From Catalinimonas sp038039535 (GTDB lineage Bacteria; Bacteroidota; Bacteroidia; Cytophagales; Cyclobacteriaceae): a DNA stretch of 64,000 nucleotides. Both the position numbers and the translations under genes were made by a program. The notes under the pieces were generated by a model. The model worked only from the letters and a program-made list of their open reading frames with translations. It did not search any database and was not told the DNA's origin. Location of the stretch: positions 1 through 64,000 of the forward strand of contig NZ_JBBPHP010000018.1 of the NCBI RefSeq assembly GCF_038039535.1, read 5' to 3'. This document shows positions 1 through 8,720 of this stretch, in pieces (within the stretch, counting starts at the first letter, position 1; each line of letters begins with the position of its first letter).

Positions 1-2
1 GG

Positions 3-65
3 ATTTTCGCTTGTGTTAGAGATAACCGGAAATATGAAAAAAACTATATACCGGTGCTTGCTTAA
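3..65 (+). pseudogene. C-terminal tail of an IS110-family transposase
   Basis: The reading frame from base 3 gives 20 residues ending IFACVRDNRKYEKNYIPVLA and then TAA at 63-65. This matches the last residues of IS110-family transposases. It also matches, at 14 of 20 positions, the end of the second IS110 fragment in this window (near 735-794). The element continues off the left edge, so it cannot be said whether it is intact upstream. It is a separate copy from the fragment that follows immediately, because that fragment starts in mid-protein in another frame. Confidence 0.6.
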
Positions 66-794
66 TCCATAGAAATCGCTCGGCGTCCGATGACAAAGTA
101 GATGCGGAACGTATTGCCTTTTATGCATATAGGAACCAAGACAGTGTAAAGCTTTGGCAAGCTACGCGTCCGATCATCAAAGAACTCAAAACACTGACAG
201 CCCTTCGCACCCGGCTCATCAATGCTAAAAAGCAGCTTAAGTCCTTACTGCAAGAGAGTGGGGAATTTTTAGGTAAAGCTTTGCAAAAGAAAATGCAACG
301 GTGCTGTCAGCACTCACTAAAGGCTTTAGAGAAAGACCTGGTCCAGGTCAACAAGCAACTGGATGAACTGATCCGCTCGGACGAGGAACTCAACAGGTTG
401 TTCAATCTGGTTACCAGCGTAGAGGGCATTGGAACAGTGACAGCCAGAGAAGTAATCATCACCACTAATGAGTTTAAGGCCTTCACTGATGCCAAAAAGT
501 ACGCTTGCTATGCTGGAGTTGTACCCTTCCAGCACCGATCAGGCACTAGTATCAGGGGGCAAGGACCGCGTGTCTCACTTGGCTAATAAAACAGTCAAAA
601 CTCTTCTGCATATGTCTGCGCTCTCGGCGATCAACCATTGTGAAGAATTACGCGATTATTATCAACGCAAAGTAGCCCAGGGGAAGAACAAAATGTCAGT
701 AATCAATGCCGTAAGAAACAAACTGGGCTTACGCATATTTGCCACCGTGAGAAACAACCGAAAATATGACAAAAATTATAAATACTCGCTTGCA
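66..794 (+). pseudogene. IS110-family (DEDD) transposase fragment, frameshifted and truncated
   Basis: Translation is open in frame 2 from about base 71. It begins inside the RuvC-like DEDD domain (SASDDKVDAERIA) and runs through a coiled linker into the Transposase_20 domain (SVEGIGTVTAREV, YAGVVPFQHRSGTSIRG). The frame breaks at a run of five G near 556-560. With four G the reading would pass directly into KDRVSHLANKTVKTLLHM in frame 3, which is the expected continuation. The family C-terminus (RIFATVRNNRKYDKNY) then runs to about 794, but the expected stop codon is missing because the sequence passes into the IS630 remnant. The N-terminal third is absent. A homopolymer sequencing error could explain the frameshift but not the missing ends. 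Confidence 0.8.
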
Positions 795-1392
795 TTTTTT
801 CTGCCAACCATAAGGCAACATAAGGTGTCAGATTATATCCTGCTTCATCCCCAAAATAAACATCTACTAACTCCTTTTCTGCCAGCATAAGCAATGCCTT
901 TATTTCTGTTGTTTTTCGCCGCTTTTCAGCCTCTGATGGCTTCTTCTTCATCCGTTTTCTGAACCGCTTCCATCGGTAGCCAATTTTTTTAAAAACCGTT
1001 GCAAGCTCCGCTTGCTCATGGGAGCTATATCCAACTCAGCGTATAATTCCTCTAAGATCAGCCCGCTGTTCTGAGAGTGTTTCTCCACTGCTTTATGCAT
1101 AACTTCCATATGCCGGGCATTATCTTCCTGCAAAGTAGCTTTCCTGCCTTGCCCCTTTTTCCTGATCAGGCCACTGACAATCTTCTCTCCAGGATTTCAT
1201 CGTACTATACACAGTGTGTGGAGATACATCTAGCATGTTTATGATTTGCTTAACCTCATACCCTTTATGACTCAACAGTAAAATTTGACAACGCTGACGA
1301 AAATCGGGGGCAGGACCGTACTTAAAGCCTTGTTCCAGTGTGCATTGCTCCGTATCGGTTAATGCCTCTACTAATCTCTTCTTCCTACTCAT
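795..1392 (-). pseudogene. IS630-family transposase remnant, multiple frameshifts, 3' truncated
   Basis: Reading the minus strand from 1392 gives an N-terminal helix-turn-helix region (FRQRCQILLLSHKGYEVKQI). The frame is then lost near 1136-1150. A second frame (KGQGRKATLQEDN to about 990) holds the linker and second HTH. The third part carries the first catalytic Asp in VYFGDEAGYNLTPYV, followed by a further shift just before PYGWQKK. The second-to-third change falls exactly on A AAA AAA in the correct phase for a -1 ribosomal slip, so it may be programmed rather than decay. The other shifts are not at such sites. The C-terminal half with the remaining DDE residues is missing, cut where the IS110 fragment ends. 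An 8-bp inverted repeat (CGACAAAA 1400-1407, TTTTGTCG 1423-1430) lies just outside the start. Confidence 0.75.
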
Positions 1393-1561
1393 ACTTAATC
1401 GACAAAACTATTGACCAAATAATTTTGTCGCAGTACTTATCTATTGAAATGTAGCTTTGACAATAAGAGTAAAGAACTTTATTATTATTTGAGAAGTATT
1501 TGTCAGTTGATAAAAAAGTTGTTAACTGTAGTAATAAAGAATTTGACCAGGTTAATCCCAC

Positions 1562-2660
1562 TTAAAAACACAGTTTATGAAGAATTTGGATGAGGTAATC
1601 GTTATTCCATCCGGCTATTTTCCTACGGCTTTTTATGCTTTGTTTGTCATTGACTTGTTTAAGTGCCTGTAAGGCTGGTTTTTCTCAGCATAGCCATATT
1701 TTCTGGGGCATTGTTCTTCCGTGTACGGCTTTGATCTTCTTTAAAACTAACATCTAATTGCCAATGTAATTGATTTTCAATAGCCCAATGGTTTATTACT
1801 AAACGGTTAAATTCAGCAGCACTCTTAGTCAAGCTACTCAGATAATAGCGAGTCTTCCATGTTACTTTTTTGTTTTTCTCGCGTTGCGCCTCAATTATCA
1901 CTACTGCCTTAACGTCCGTCCAATCATCTAACGCCTCTATAAACTGTAGGTCTTTCAGTACATAGCAGATTCTTTTCTCAATACGTCCGCTACCAAAATC
2001 TTCCCTTACATCCTTTTCTAGTTCTACTTCTTGTCGCAATACTTCTGAGTTAACCTGCTCGTAAAGTGTCTTCTGATTCTTTTTCAGGGCCAGTAGATAG
2101 TCTCCTTGCCCCGCTACAATCTGGTCGGCTATAGATGAATTACAGGCCGCCGCCTCTATACTCACCACGGCATTTTCTAAGTCCAAATCGTTTAACAGTG
2201 CTGGAATGGCTGTTTTCTCATTAGATTTTTCATCTACCTTTACCTGCACCAAACTAAGCTCCTGATCGGCTACCCAAGCACTTACCAAGCACAGGCCACT
2301 GGTTCTCTTACCGGCCTCTGCCGCGCCCCGAAGTACCTTCCCGTCTACATTGATTTGTTAAGAAGAAAGAAAGTCTAATAATTCTGATGACCAACGATAA
2401 AGAGCTGATGACAGCGAGCAGGGGTCTACGTATCGAAATACTCTATCTATCGTGTCGTGAGAAGGTATACCATTGGGAAGTTTGAGAAACCCTCGTAAGA
2501 AACCTTCCTTCTGTTTGCCATAGTTTTCTATGTCTTCATAATCCTCGGCACCGCATATCACGGCACATAGGCTCAGCATCAGGGTATCTTCTAACAAATG
2601 AAGACATCAACCCTGCACACGAAAATCTGCTACTTCTGAGAAAAATTCTTGGTACTCCAT
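1562..2660 (-). pseudogene. ISAs1-family transposase with two in-frame stops and a frameshift
   Basis: A start at 2660 (MEYQEFFSEVADFRVQG) begins the DDE_Tnp_1-associated N-terminal domain. A TGA at 2607-2609 stands where the family has Arg, and the same frame goes on with CLHLLEDTLMLSLCAVICG. A TAA at 2358-2360 interrupts again before INVDGKVLRG. The transposase core follows (LVSAWVADQELSLVQVKVD, KSNEKTAIPALL, DYLLALKKNQ, INHWAIENQLHWQLDVSF). Near 1680 an extra A in a five-A run shifts the frame. Correcting it restores a typical C-terminus (KSRRKIAGWNNDYLIQIL) ending at TAA 1562-1564. Nearly the whole gene is present but inactive. The two in-frame stops suggest age rather than read errors. 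Confidence 0.85.
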
Positions 2661-2970
2661 ATCTCAATCTAATACAATACAGCTATTTTGGTGCGATCAA
2701 CCTGGAATTTGACTGAAAAGTGTTTAGTTATTATCCTATTAGCTGAAATTGTTATCAAGCAAATAATATTCAGTCTTCAAATCAACTTTATTCCAATGAT
2801 TATTTCTCCAGGATAAAATAAGGAGCAATCTGAGCCCATAATCTCTATTTTATCAATAAGCTTTTCAAGCTAGAAGACATACTACAATAGCTCATTAGTG
2901 CTTTTTAGTCTAATATTCATTAGATTGAAACATTTCACTTTGAATTATAATCAGCAAAATACAACTTCCT
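2661..2970. other. Intergenic region upstream of the GH109-like gene
   Basis: No gene is seen in this AT-rich stretch between the ISAs1 remnant and the first oxidoreductase gene. A 6-bp perfect inverted repeat (TCTAAT 2909-2914, ATTAGA 2919-2924) lies about 50 bp before the start codon. TCACTTTG at 2935-2942 resembles the Bacteroidota -7 element TAnnTTTG in seven of eight positions, but no clear -33 TTTG lies at the right distance. The promoter of the downstream pair is probably here. Confidence 0.4.
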
Positions 2971-4371
2971 ATGTCTGGCAAAAACAGAAGAGAATTCCTC
3001 AAACTATCTGCTTTGAGCAGTGCATTCCTGGGCTTACCCCAATCAGGGGGTTACTCCAAAGCCAATATTACAGAAAAGCTGGCTGCCCTGACGGATAGCA
3101 GCCCCAAGAGAGGCACATCAGTAATGGGCCTGAAAGTGGACCCTATTGAGCAGGTGAATGTTGGAATCATAGGTTTAGGGAATCGTGGCTCAGGCCATAT
3201 CCGGCAAATGCAGGCAGTGTATCCTAAAGCTAAAATTACTGCCATCTGTGATATTCGGGAGCAGCAGACAGAGGCGGCCATGACTTTTTTGAAAGAGCAC
3301 AAACACAAACAAAAGCCAGCAGTATATACGGGTACCGAAGATGCCTGGAAAGAAATGGTCAAACGAGATGACATTGACCTGGTGCTGATTGCCACCCCCT
3401 GGGATCTGCATGTGCCTATGTGTGTATATGCCATGGAGCAGGGCAAACATGTAGCGGTTGAAGTTCCTGCTGCCATTTCATTGGATGGCTGCTGGGAACT
3501 GGTCAACACTGCCGAAGAAACTCAGCGCAACTGCATGATGCTGGAAAATGTGTGCTACGGTGACGAAGAACTCTGGATACTGAACATGGTGAGCCAGGGA
3601 GTATTTGGCACTCTTACCTATGGCGAAGCCGCTTACATCCACAATCTGGCAGATCAACTGCTCAACAAAGAAACTTACTACCAGCAGTGGAGAGGATACC
3701 AGCACCTCAATCATGATGGCAATCTGTACCCCACCCATGGCTTAGGACCGGTAGCGCAATATATGGACATCGGTCGGGGCGATAGCTTTGCCCATCTGGT
3801 TTCCATGAGCAGCATACAGGAGTCGCTGCATGAAGAAAGTCTTACTCTGGAAAAAGATAATGTGTTCTACAATCGTGATGATTTTGCCCACGGTGATATG
3901 AACAATTCGCTGATCAAAACCGCAAAAGGCAGAACCATTCTGGTGCAGCATGATGTGGTAACGCCTCGTCCTTACAGCAGGATTAATGCCCTGGCGGGTA
4001 CCCAAGCCTACCATGAAGGCTATCCCAGCCGTCTGTCTATTAAAGGAGAAGGGCATGAGTGGTTAGCTGAGTCTAAGTACAATGAGATGAGAGAACGCTA
4101 CAAACACCCTATCTGGAACAGCCTGAAAAGTGAAATAGAGAAAAACGGTGGGCATGGAGGCATGGATTTTCTCCAGACTTATCGTCTGATCGACTGCCTC
4201 AACAAAGGACTGCCTCTGGACATGGATGTGTATGATGGCGTCAACTGGTCGGTGGTGACACCGCTTTCCAAAGTTTCCGTGGAACTAGGGAGCATACCCG
4301 TAAAGTTTCCTGACTTTACCAGAGGAAAATGGAAGGAAAAAAGAAGTTATGGCATCATGACTAATATTTAA
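2971..4371 (+). CDS. Tat-exported GH109-like Gfo/Idh/MocA family protein (putative alpha-N-acetylgalactosaminidase)
   Basis: The 466-residue product starts with a twin-arginine signal (NRREFLKLSAL) and is probably exported folded with its cofactor. A Rossmann motif VGIIGLGNRGSGH lies near residues 63-76. HVAVEVPAAIS stands where most Gfo/Idh enzymes have EKP. The stretch NLYPTHGLGPV near residue 250 is characteristic of GH109, the NAD-dependent glycosidase family first described as alpha-N-acetylgalactosaminidase. Established family knowledge therefore points to release of alpha-linked GalNAc, but the exact substrate is inferred. Another Gfo/Idh/MocA gene follows after 12 bp on the same strand and is likely co-transcribed. 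Confidence 0.8.
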   Translation: MSGKNRREFLKLSALSSAFLGLPQSGGYSKANITEKLAALTDSSPKRGTSVMGLKVDPIEQVNVGIIGLGNRGSGHIRQMQAVYPKAKITAICDIREQQTEAAMTFLKEHKHKQKPAVYTGTEDAWKEMVKRDDIDLVLIATPWDLHVPMCVYAMEQGKHVAVEVPAAISLDGCWELVNTAEETQRNCMMLENVCYGDEELWILNMVSQGVFGTLTYGEAAYIHNLADQLLNKETYYQQWRGYQHLNHDGNLYPTHGLGPVAQYMDIGRGDSFAHLVSMSSIQESLHEESLTLEKDNVFYNRDDFAHGDMNNSLIKTAKGRTILVQHDVVTPRPYSRINALAGTQAYHEGYPSRLSIKGEGHEWLAESKYNEMRERYKHPIWNSLKSEIEKNGGHGGMDFLQTYRLIDCLNKGLPLDMDVYDGVNWSVVTPLSKVSVELGSIPVKFPDFTRGKWKEKRSYGIMTNI

Positions 4372-4383
4372 TACAAGCTAAAC

Positions 4384-5706
4384 ATGACTGAAGATATATC
4401 TAAAAACAATAATGCCAGCCGTCGTCATTTTATGAAAGCTACTTCTGCAGCTTTAGGGGGAGCGATGCTTTATCAGCTTCCTGTAGAAGCCAGTGCCTTT
4501 GTGAGTGGTGGTGATACCTTGAAAGTAGCGCTTATAGGATGTGGCAAGCGAGGGGCAGGCGCTGCTGTGCAGGCTTTGAGTGCCGATGAAAATGTAAAAC
4601 TGGTTGCTATGGCTGATGCATTCCGTGACAGGCTGGATGAGACTTACGACAATCTTAAGAAAATTGACAATGTAAAAGGGAAAGTAGAGGTACCGGAGGA
4701 ACATAAATTTGTGGGTTTTGAGGCCTACAAAAATGCCATCGCTCTCGCCGATGTAGTCCTTCTGGCCACTCCTCCTGCCTTTCGCCCATTGCATTTTGAA
4801 GAAGCCATCAATGCCGGTAAGCATGTCTTTATGGAAAAGCCCCTGGCTTCTGATGCACCGGGTATCCGCAAGATACTGGCTGCTGGCAAGGAGGCTAAAA
4901 AGAAAAACCTGAGCGTGGTAGTAGGTTTACAGAACCGTTATGATCCTGTTTACCAGGAATTTGTTGGCCGCTTAAAAGATGGAGCCCTTGGTGACATCAT
5001 TTCTTCTACCTGCTACTATATGATAGGACATGTGAACCTGGTTCCCCGAGAGGCGGGTCAGACTGAAATGGAATACCAGATGCGCAACTGGCGGTATTTC
5101 TGCTGGCTGTGGGCAGGATCACCGGCAGGCTTACAAATCCACAATACTGATATAGTCAACTGGGTAAAAGACGCCTACCCCATCAATGCGCAAGGCATGG
5201 GCGGACGGGCAGTATATCATGGGCCAGAGAAAGGAGACATCTTTGATCACTTTTACATTGAGTATGAATATGCGGATGGGAGCAAACTGCATAGTCAGAT
5301 TCGCACCATTGACGGCACTTACAACAAAGGAGGATCATTTTTTCAGGGTACCAAAGGCTCAGGAGATGTGGAGAAAGGATTAGTAGATATGAAAGGTAAA
5401 TCGCTTTGGAGAACCAGAGGGTTGAAAGAAATAAATCCTTATCAGCAGGAACATGATGAATTTTTTGCAGCAATAAGAAAAGGCACGCCTATCAATGATA
5501 CAGAATGGGCAGCAAAAAGCAGTATGATGACTATTATGGGCCGAATGGCTGCCCATTCAGGCCAGATGATACAGTGGGATGAGGCGCTACAGTCAGACCT
5601 AAGTATACTGCCCGAAAGGTTCGCCTGGGATGCGGATCCTCCCGTGTTGCCTGGCCCGGATGGCCTTTACCCTATCCCTGTTCCCGGACAAACTAAGGTT
5701 CTATAA
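4384..5706 (+). CDS. Tat-exported Gfo/Idh/MocA family oxidoreductase
   Basis: The 440-residue protein has a twin-arginine type leader (SRRHFMKATSAALGGAML). The nucleotide-binding motif VALIGCGKRGAGA lies near residues 48-60 and the EKP motif (MEKPLASDAPG) near 150. The substrate-binding half contains the aromatic stretch MRNWRYFCWLWAGSPAGLQ and ends with a proline-rich tail (PGPDGLYPIPVPGQ) that is common in exported Bacteroidota members. The family moves hydride between NAD(P) and sugars or cyclitols; the substrate is not readable from the sequence. It is 12 bp downstream of the GH109-like gene, so both may act on the same extracytoplasmic sugar. Confidence 0.85.
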   Translation: MTEDISKNNNASRRHFMKATSAALGGAMLYQLPVEASAFVSGGDTLKVALIGCGKRGAGAAVQALSADENVKLVAMADAFRDRLDETYDNLKKIDNVKGKVEVPEEHKFVGFEAYKNAIALADVVLLATPPAFRPLHFEEAINAGKHVFMEKPLASDAPGIRKILAAGKEAKKKNLSVVVGLQNRYDPVYQEFVGRLKDGALGDIISSTCYYMIGHVNLVPREAGQTEMEYQMRNWRYFCWLWAGSPAGLQIHNTDIVNWVKDAYPINAQGMGGRAVYHGPEKGDIFDHFYIEYEYADGSKLHSQIRTIDGTYNKGGSFFQGTKGSGDVEKGLVDMKGKSLWRTRGLKEINPYQQEHDEFFAAIRKGTPINDTEWAAKSSMMTIMGRMAAHSGQMIQWDEALQSDLSILPERFAWDADPPVLPGPDGLYPIPVPGQTKVL

Positions 5707-5786
5707 TTTTCAGCTCAACGGTTAATTATTTTTCATGAAAGGAGTTATCCTTATTCTCTGAGTACTCCTTCCATGAATACTTAATA

Positions 5787-7781
5787 CTATTCATCGCTCA
5801 GATAGTAGAGATGGCCATCCTCTGCTCCTAGCAGCAATGCTGGTTTTCCATCTTTATCCCAATCTACTATGGTTGGGCTGGTGGTATGTCCTGCCAGTTT
5901 TTTTTCAGCCAGCGTACCCACATTTCTAAAGTTTACCATGCCATCTTCCACACCCAGATTTTCCATTAATGAAACATTCAAACTGTTGACCAGCAGATCC
6001 TTATCACCATCTCCATCCCAGTCTACCACTGCAAGCTTTCTCCGCCCACTGCTTCCGTAAGGATTTACGTTGAGTCTGAGTACTCCGGCGGTACTATCTT
6101 TTACGCCATGCTTCGCGTCAAAACCAGATCCATTGACTCCATAAAATACTCTTTTACCAGGCTGCAAAAATAATTCATCTCCTTTTTCAAAACGTTCAAA
6201 CAGTACCAGATAGCCTTCATGGTCCAGCATCATCAAATCCATTAGGCCATCTTCATCCCAGTCGGTAGTCACCGGAGTGGTGCGCCACTGGGTAGAAAGT
6301 TGATCACTTTCAGGGTTCCACCAGTTCCATGCCGGTTTAGGTGGGCTTTGCTCCCATTGTACTTTGACAGGTTGAGCATTAGCCAGTCTGGGGCTATTCT
6401 TACTCCCTATATTTTTATACCACTCTACTTTTCCCCAAATGGAATTGACGATTATATCCAGTAAACCATCACCATCCCAATCATTTACTGACAAAGTAGT
6501 ATAGCCCCACTTGGCTTCTGCTGGCCCTTGTATAGACCCGTTCTCTCCTGCCATGATCCGTATGGTTTCTCCTTCTGCCTCCAGTAGTTTTGGCTTATCC
6601 CACTGAGGAGGGCTACCTCCATCCAGGTTCTCAATAAAACCAATATAACCGGCAGAATTACCACAGATTAGGTCTTCATCTCCATCATTGTCCCAATCCA
6701 CACTGTAAGGTGTGACCAATGCTCCGAACTTCACATGCTCAGCCTGCTGCTTGAAGTATACTGGTGACTCAAACACTGGCATATTGACATTTAGGACACC
6801 TGTATTTTCTATCAGGGCTACTCTACCATCTTCATCACCAATGACCAAATCCATATCGCCATCTTTATCCCAATCTACTCCTACAGGAATGATCATCTCC
6901 AAATCCATTTTGATGATACCCTCAGCATTTTTCAGCATTCTACCTTCCGCGTAGACTGGATTTTCTCTGGTGCCGGTATTCTCAAACCAGCTCAGCTTAT
7001 CTAAAAACTCTCCGCAGATGAGATCCAGATCGCCGTCACCATCAAAGTCATACATATTGGGAGAAGGGGCGCCATAGACATCCAGTGGCTTATCCGCAGC
7101 CTGCAGTTTACCTTTATTTTCATACTTGCCATTCACATTTTCTAGCAGATAAACATGGCCGTGCAGTGGTCCATTGGTCCAGTTACCTTTTTCATCAAAG
7201 GCATTGTCCCAGCCATATTCCCCCCATTCGTCAATCCCTACGATGATATCCAGGTCACCGTCATTTTCATAGTCTACATATTTCCATTGGCTGAACCTGA
7301 TTTTTTCATGTTGCCCTTCTAATAGCTCGGCATCAAAAAGAGTATCCACAGAATTCAGCGTTGCATCTCTGAAGTTCTGATATTCTACTCCCGGAGCCAT
7401 CACCTTTGGTTCTCCATTGACATAAGAGAGCTGAATGTTTCTAACACTCGGACCGATTTTAACAGGAGGTTTAAAACTGCTCATTCCTTCCACAGTGTCT
7501 CCATCGTTTTCAAAAAAATACAGGCCATTAAAGGGAGTATCCGGACAGGAGACCAGCATATCCATATCTCCGTCTTCGTCATAGTCCATGGGCAAAGGCC
7601 AGGCCCATAAGCCTACCCCCAGATCCACTGTAAGATCAGGGTTATTATAGTTTAGCAGTCTAAATTCCTCAGGAGGATTTTGCACATCTTCAGCTATTTC
7701 TACACTTCCCTGGCTACTGCATGCCATGTAAAAAAAGAGTATTGAGAGATAAATAAGGTAGTTTGAGGTTGTTTTTAGCAT
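5787..7781 (-). CDS. FG-GAP/VCBS repeat lipoprotein (beta-propeller)
   Basis: The product has 664 residues. The leader ends in a lipobox (FFYMAC), with the lipidated Cys near residue 21. At least nine Asp-rich calcium-binding loops of the form DWDxDGDxDLL are spread over the whole protein, for example DYDEDGDMDMLV, DFDGDGDLDLICG and DWDGDGDKDLLVNSL. This is the pattern of an integrin-like FG-GAP propeller. Such lipoproteins in Bacteroidota often lie beside polysaccharide-use genes and are thought to bind ligands or stabilise enzymes, but no function is shown here. It is convergent with the Gfo/Idh pair and runs in the same direction as the following metabolic genes. Confidence 0.85.
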   Translation of the reverse strand: MLKTTSNYLIYLSILFFYMACSSQGSVEIAEDVQNPPEEFRLLNYNNPDLTVDLGVGLWAWPLPMDYDEDGDMDMLVSCPDTPFNGLYFFENDGDTVEGMSSFKPPVKIGPSVRNIQLSYVNGEPKVMAPGVEYQNFRDATLNSVDTLFDAELLEGQHEKIRFSQWKYVDYENDGDLDIIVGIDEWGEYGWDNAFDEKGNWTNGPLHGHVYLLENVNGKYENKGKLQAADKPLDVYGAPSPNMYDFDGDGDLDLICGEFLDKLSWFENTGTRENPVYAEGRMLKNAEGIIKMDLEMIIPVGVDWDKDGDMDLVIGDEDGRVALIENTGVLNVNMPVFESPVYFKQQAEHVKFGALVTPYSVDWDNDGDEDLICGNSAGYIGFIENLDGGSPPQWDKPKLLEAEGETIRIMAGENGSIQGPAEAKWGYTTLSVNDWDGDGLLDIIVNSIWGKVEWYKNIGSKNSPRLANAQPVKVQWEQSPPKPAWNWWNPESDQLSTQWRTTPVTTDWDEDGLMDLMMLDHEGYLVLFERFEKGDELFLQPGKRVFYGVNGSGFDAKHGVKDSTAGVLRLNVNPYGSSGRRKLAVVDWDGDGDKDLLVNSLNVSLMENLGVEDGMVNFRNVGTLAEKKLAGHTTSPTIVDWDKDGKPALLLGAEDGHLYYLSDE

Positions 7782-7824
7782 TTTGTTATTGCTTTATACA
7801 TTAAATAGTAGGTTGGAACTATTT

Positions 7825-8571
7825 TTAACTGCTGGAAAGTAATGAAGCAGATTCAGTATCCAGATACAATGTACAATCGGGATGCATTTGCAGAATGGAT
7901 GCAGGATACATATTAGAAATATCTTTTTCCAGACAATTTTTTACAGCTTCTGCTTTTCTCTGATCAGGCACAGAACAGACTATACTTTTTGACTTCATAA
8001 TCTGCTTCACTGACATACTTATTGCCTTTTTGGGGACTTCCTCCAGGCTATCAAACCAGCCTTCGCCCATCTGCTGCCTGCGGCATGCTTCGTCCAAGTC
8101 CACTAGTATATAGGGTGCTTCCTCATCAAAGTCAGCGGGTGGATCATTGAAGGCAAGGTGTGCATTTTCCCCAATACCCACTAATGCTACATCTAAGGGG
8201 TGTTGCAAAATAATATCACCTATCCTTCTACATTCCTGTCGTAAATCCTGACTGTCTCCTTCTATGTAATGTACTTCTTTCAAAGCAGGCACTTTTTCTA
8301 CAAAACGTTCCTGTAAATATTTCCTGAAGCTGGCAGGGTGGTTATCGGACATGCCAGCATATTCGTCCAGATGAAACATAACTACTTTTGACCAGTCAAT
8401 TTCGGGTTTACCTACCAGATGTTTCAAGGTTTCAAACTGGCTGGCACCAGTAGCCAGAATAATATGGGCAGAACCTTTTTCCTTTATAGCCTGCTTTATT
8501 TTTTGAGCAGCGTCCTCGGCTGCCTTCTCCCCCATTTCTTTTTTAGTAGTAGATATTTCAATTTTAATCAT
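7825..8571 (-). CDS. Glucosamine-6-phosphate deaminase/isomerase-like protein (NagB family)
   Basis: At 248 residues it is close to the usual NagB length. It keeps the phosphosugar-binding loop (ILATGASQFETLK, about 38-50), the catalytic Asp of FHLDEYAGM (D69) and the ring-opening His in GIGENAHLAFNDP (H138). Compared with E. coli NagB, the Asp two residues before that His is Asn and the following Glu is Asp. The call to true GlcN6P deaminase is therefore less certain; a related phosphosugar isomerase is possible. A GH109-like gene nearby would supply amino sugars, which supports a role in their breakdown. A CATTAT/ATAATG inverted repeat (8579-8595) lies just upstream of the start. Confidence 0.75.
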   Translation of the reverse strand: MIKIEISTTKKEMGEKAAEDAAQKIKQAIKEKGSAHIILATGASQFETLKHLVGKPEIDWSKVVMFHLDEYAGMSDNHPASFRKYLQERFVEKVPALKEVHYIEGDSQDLRQECRRIGDIILQHPLDVALVGIGENAHLAFNDPPADFDEEAPYILVDLDEACRRQQMGEGWFDSLEEVPKKAISMSVKQIMKSKSIVCSVPDQRKAEAVKNCLEKDISNMYPASILQMHPDCTLYLDTESASLLSSS

Positions 8572-8720
8572 GATGAAGCATTATTGTACATAATGAAGTC
8601 TAAGCATGAGAAACAAATATTTCTGTATGCTGAAATAGTGACTATGCTCAAAAAAATTAGTGGGTTTTATAGAATACTTTTTTCAAAAACTCATGCTCAT
8701 TAACTTTATCGGTTTCTGGT

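Noticed and set aside
66..280. IS110 bridge RNA region
   Set aside because: This stretch is coding sequence of the transposase fragment; the non-coding left end that would hold such an RNA is absent.
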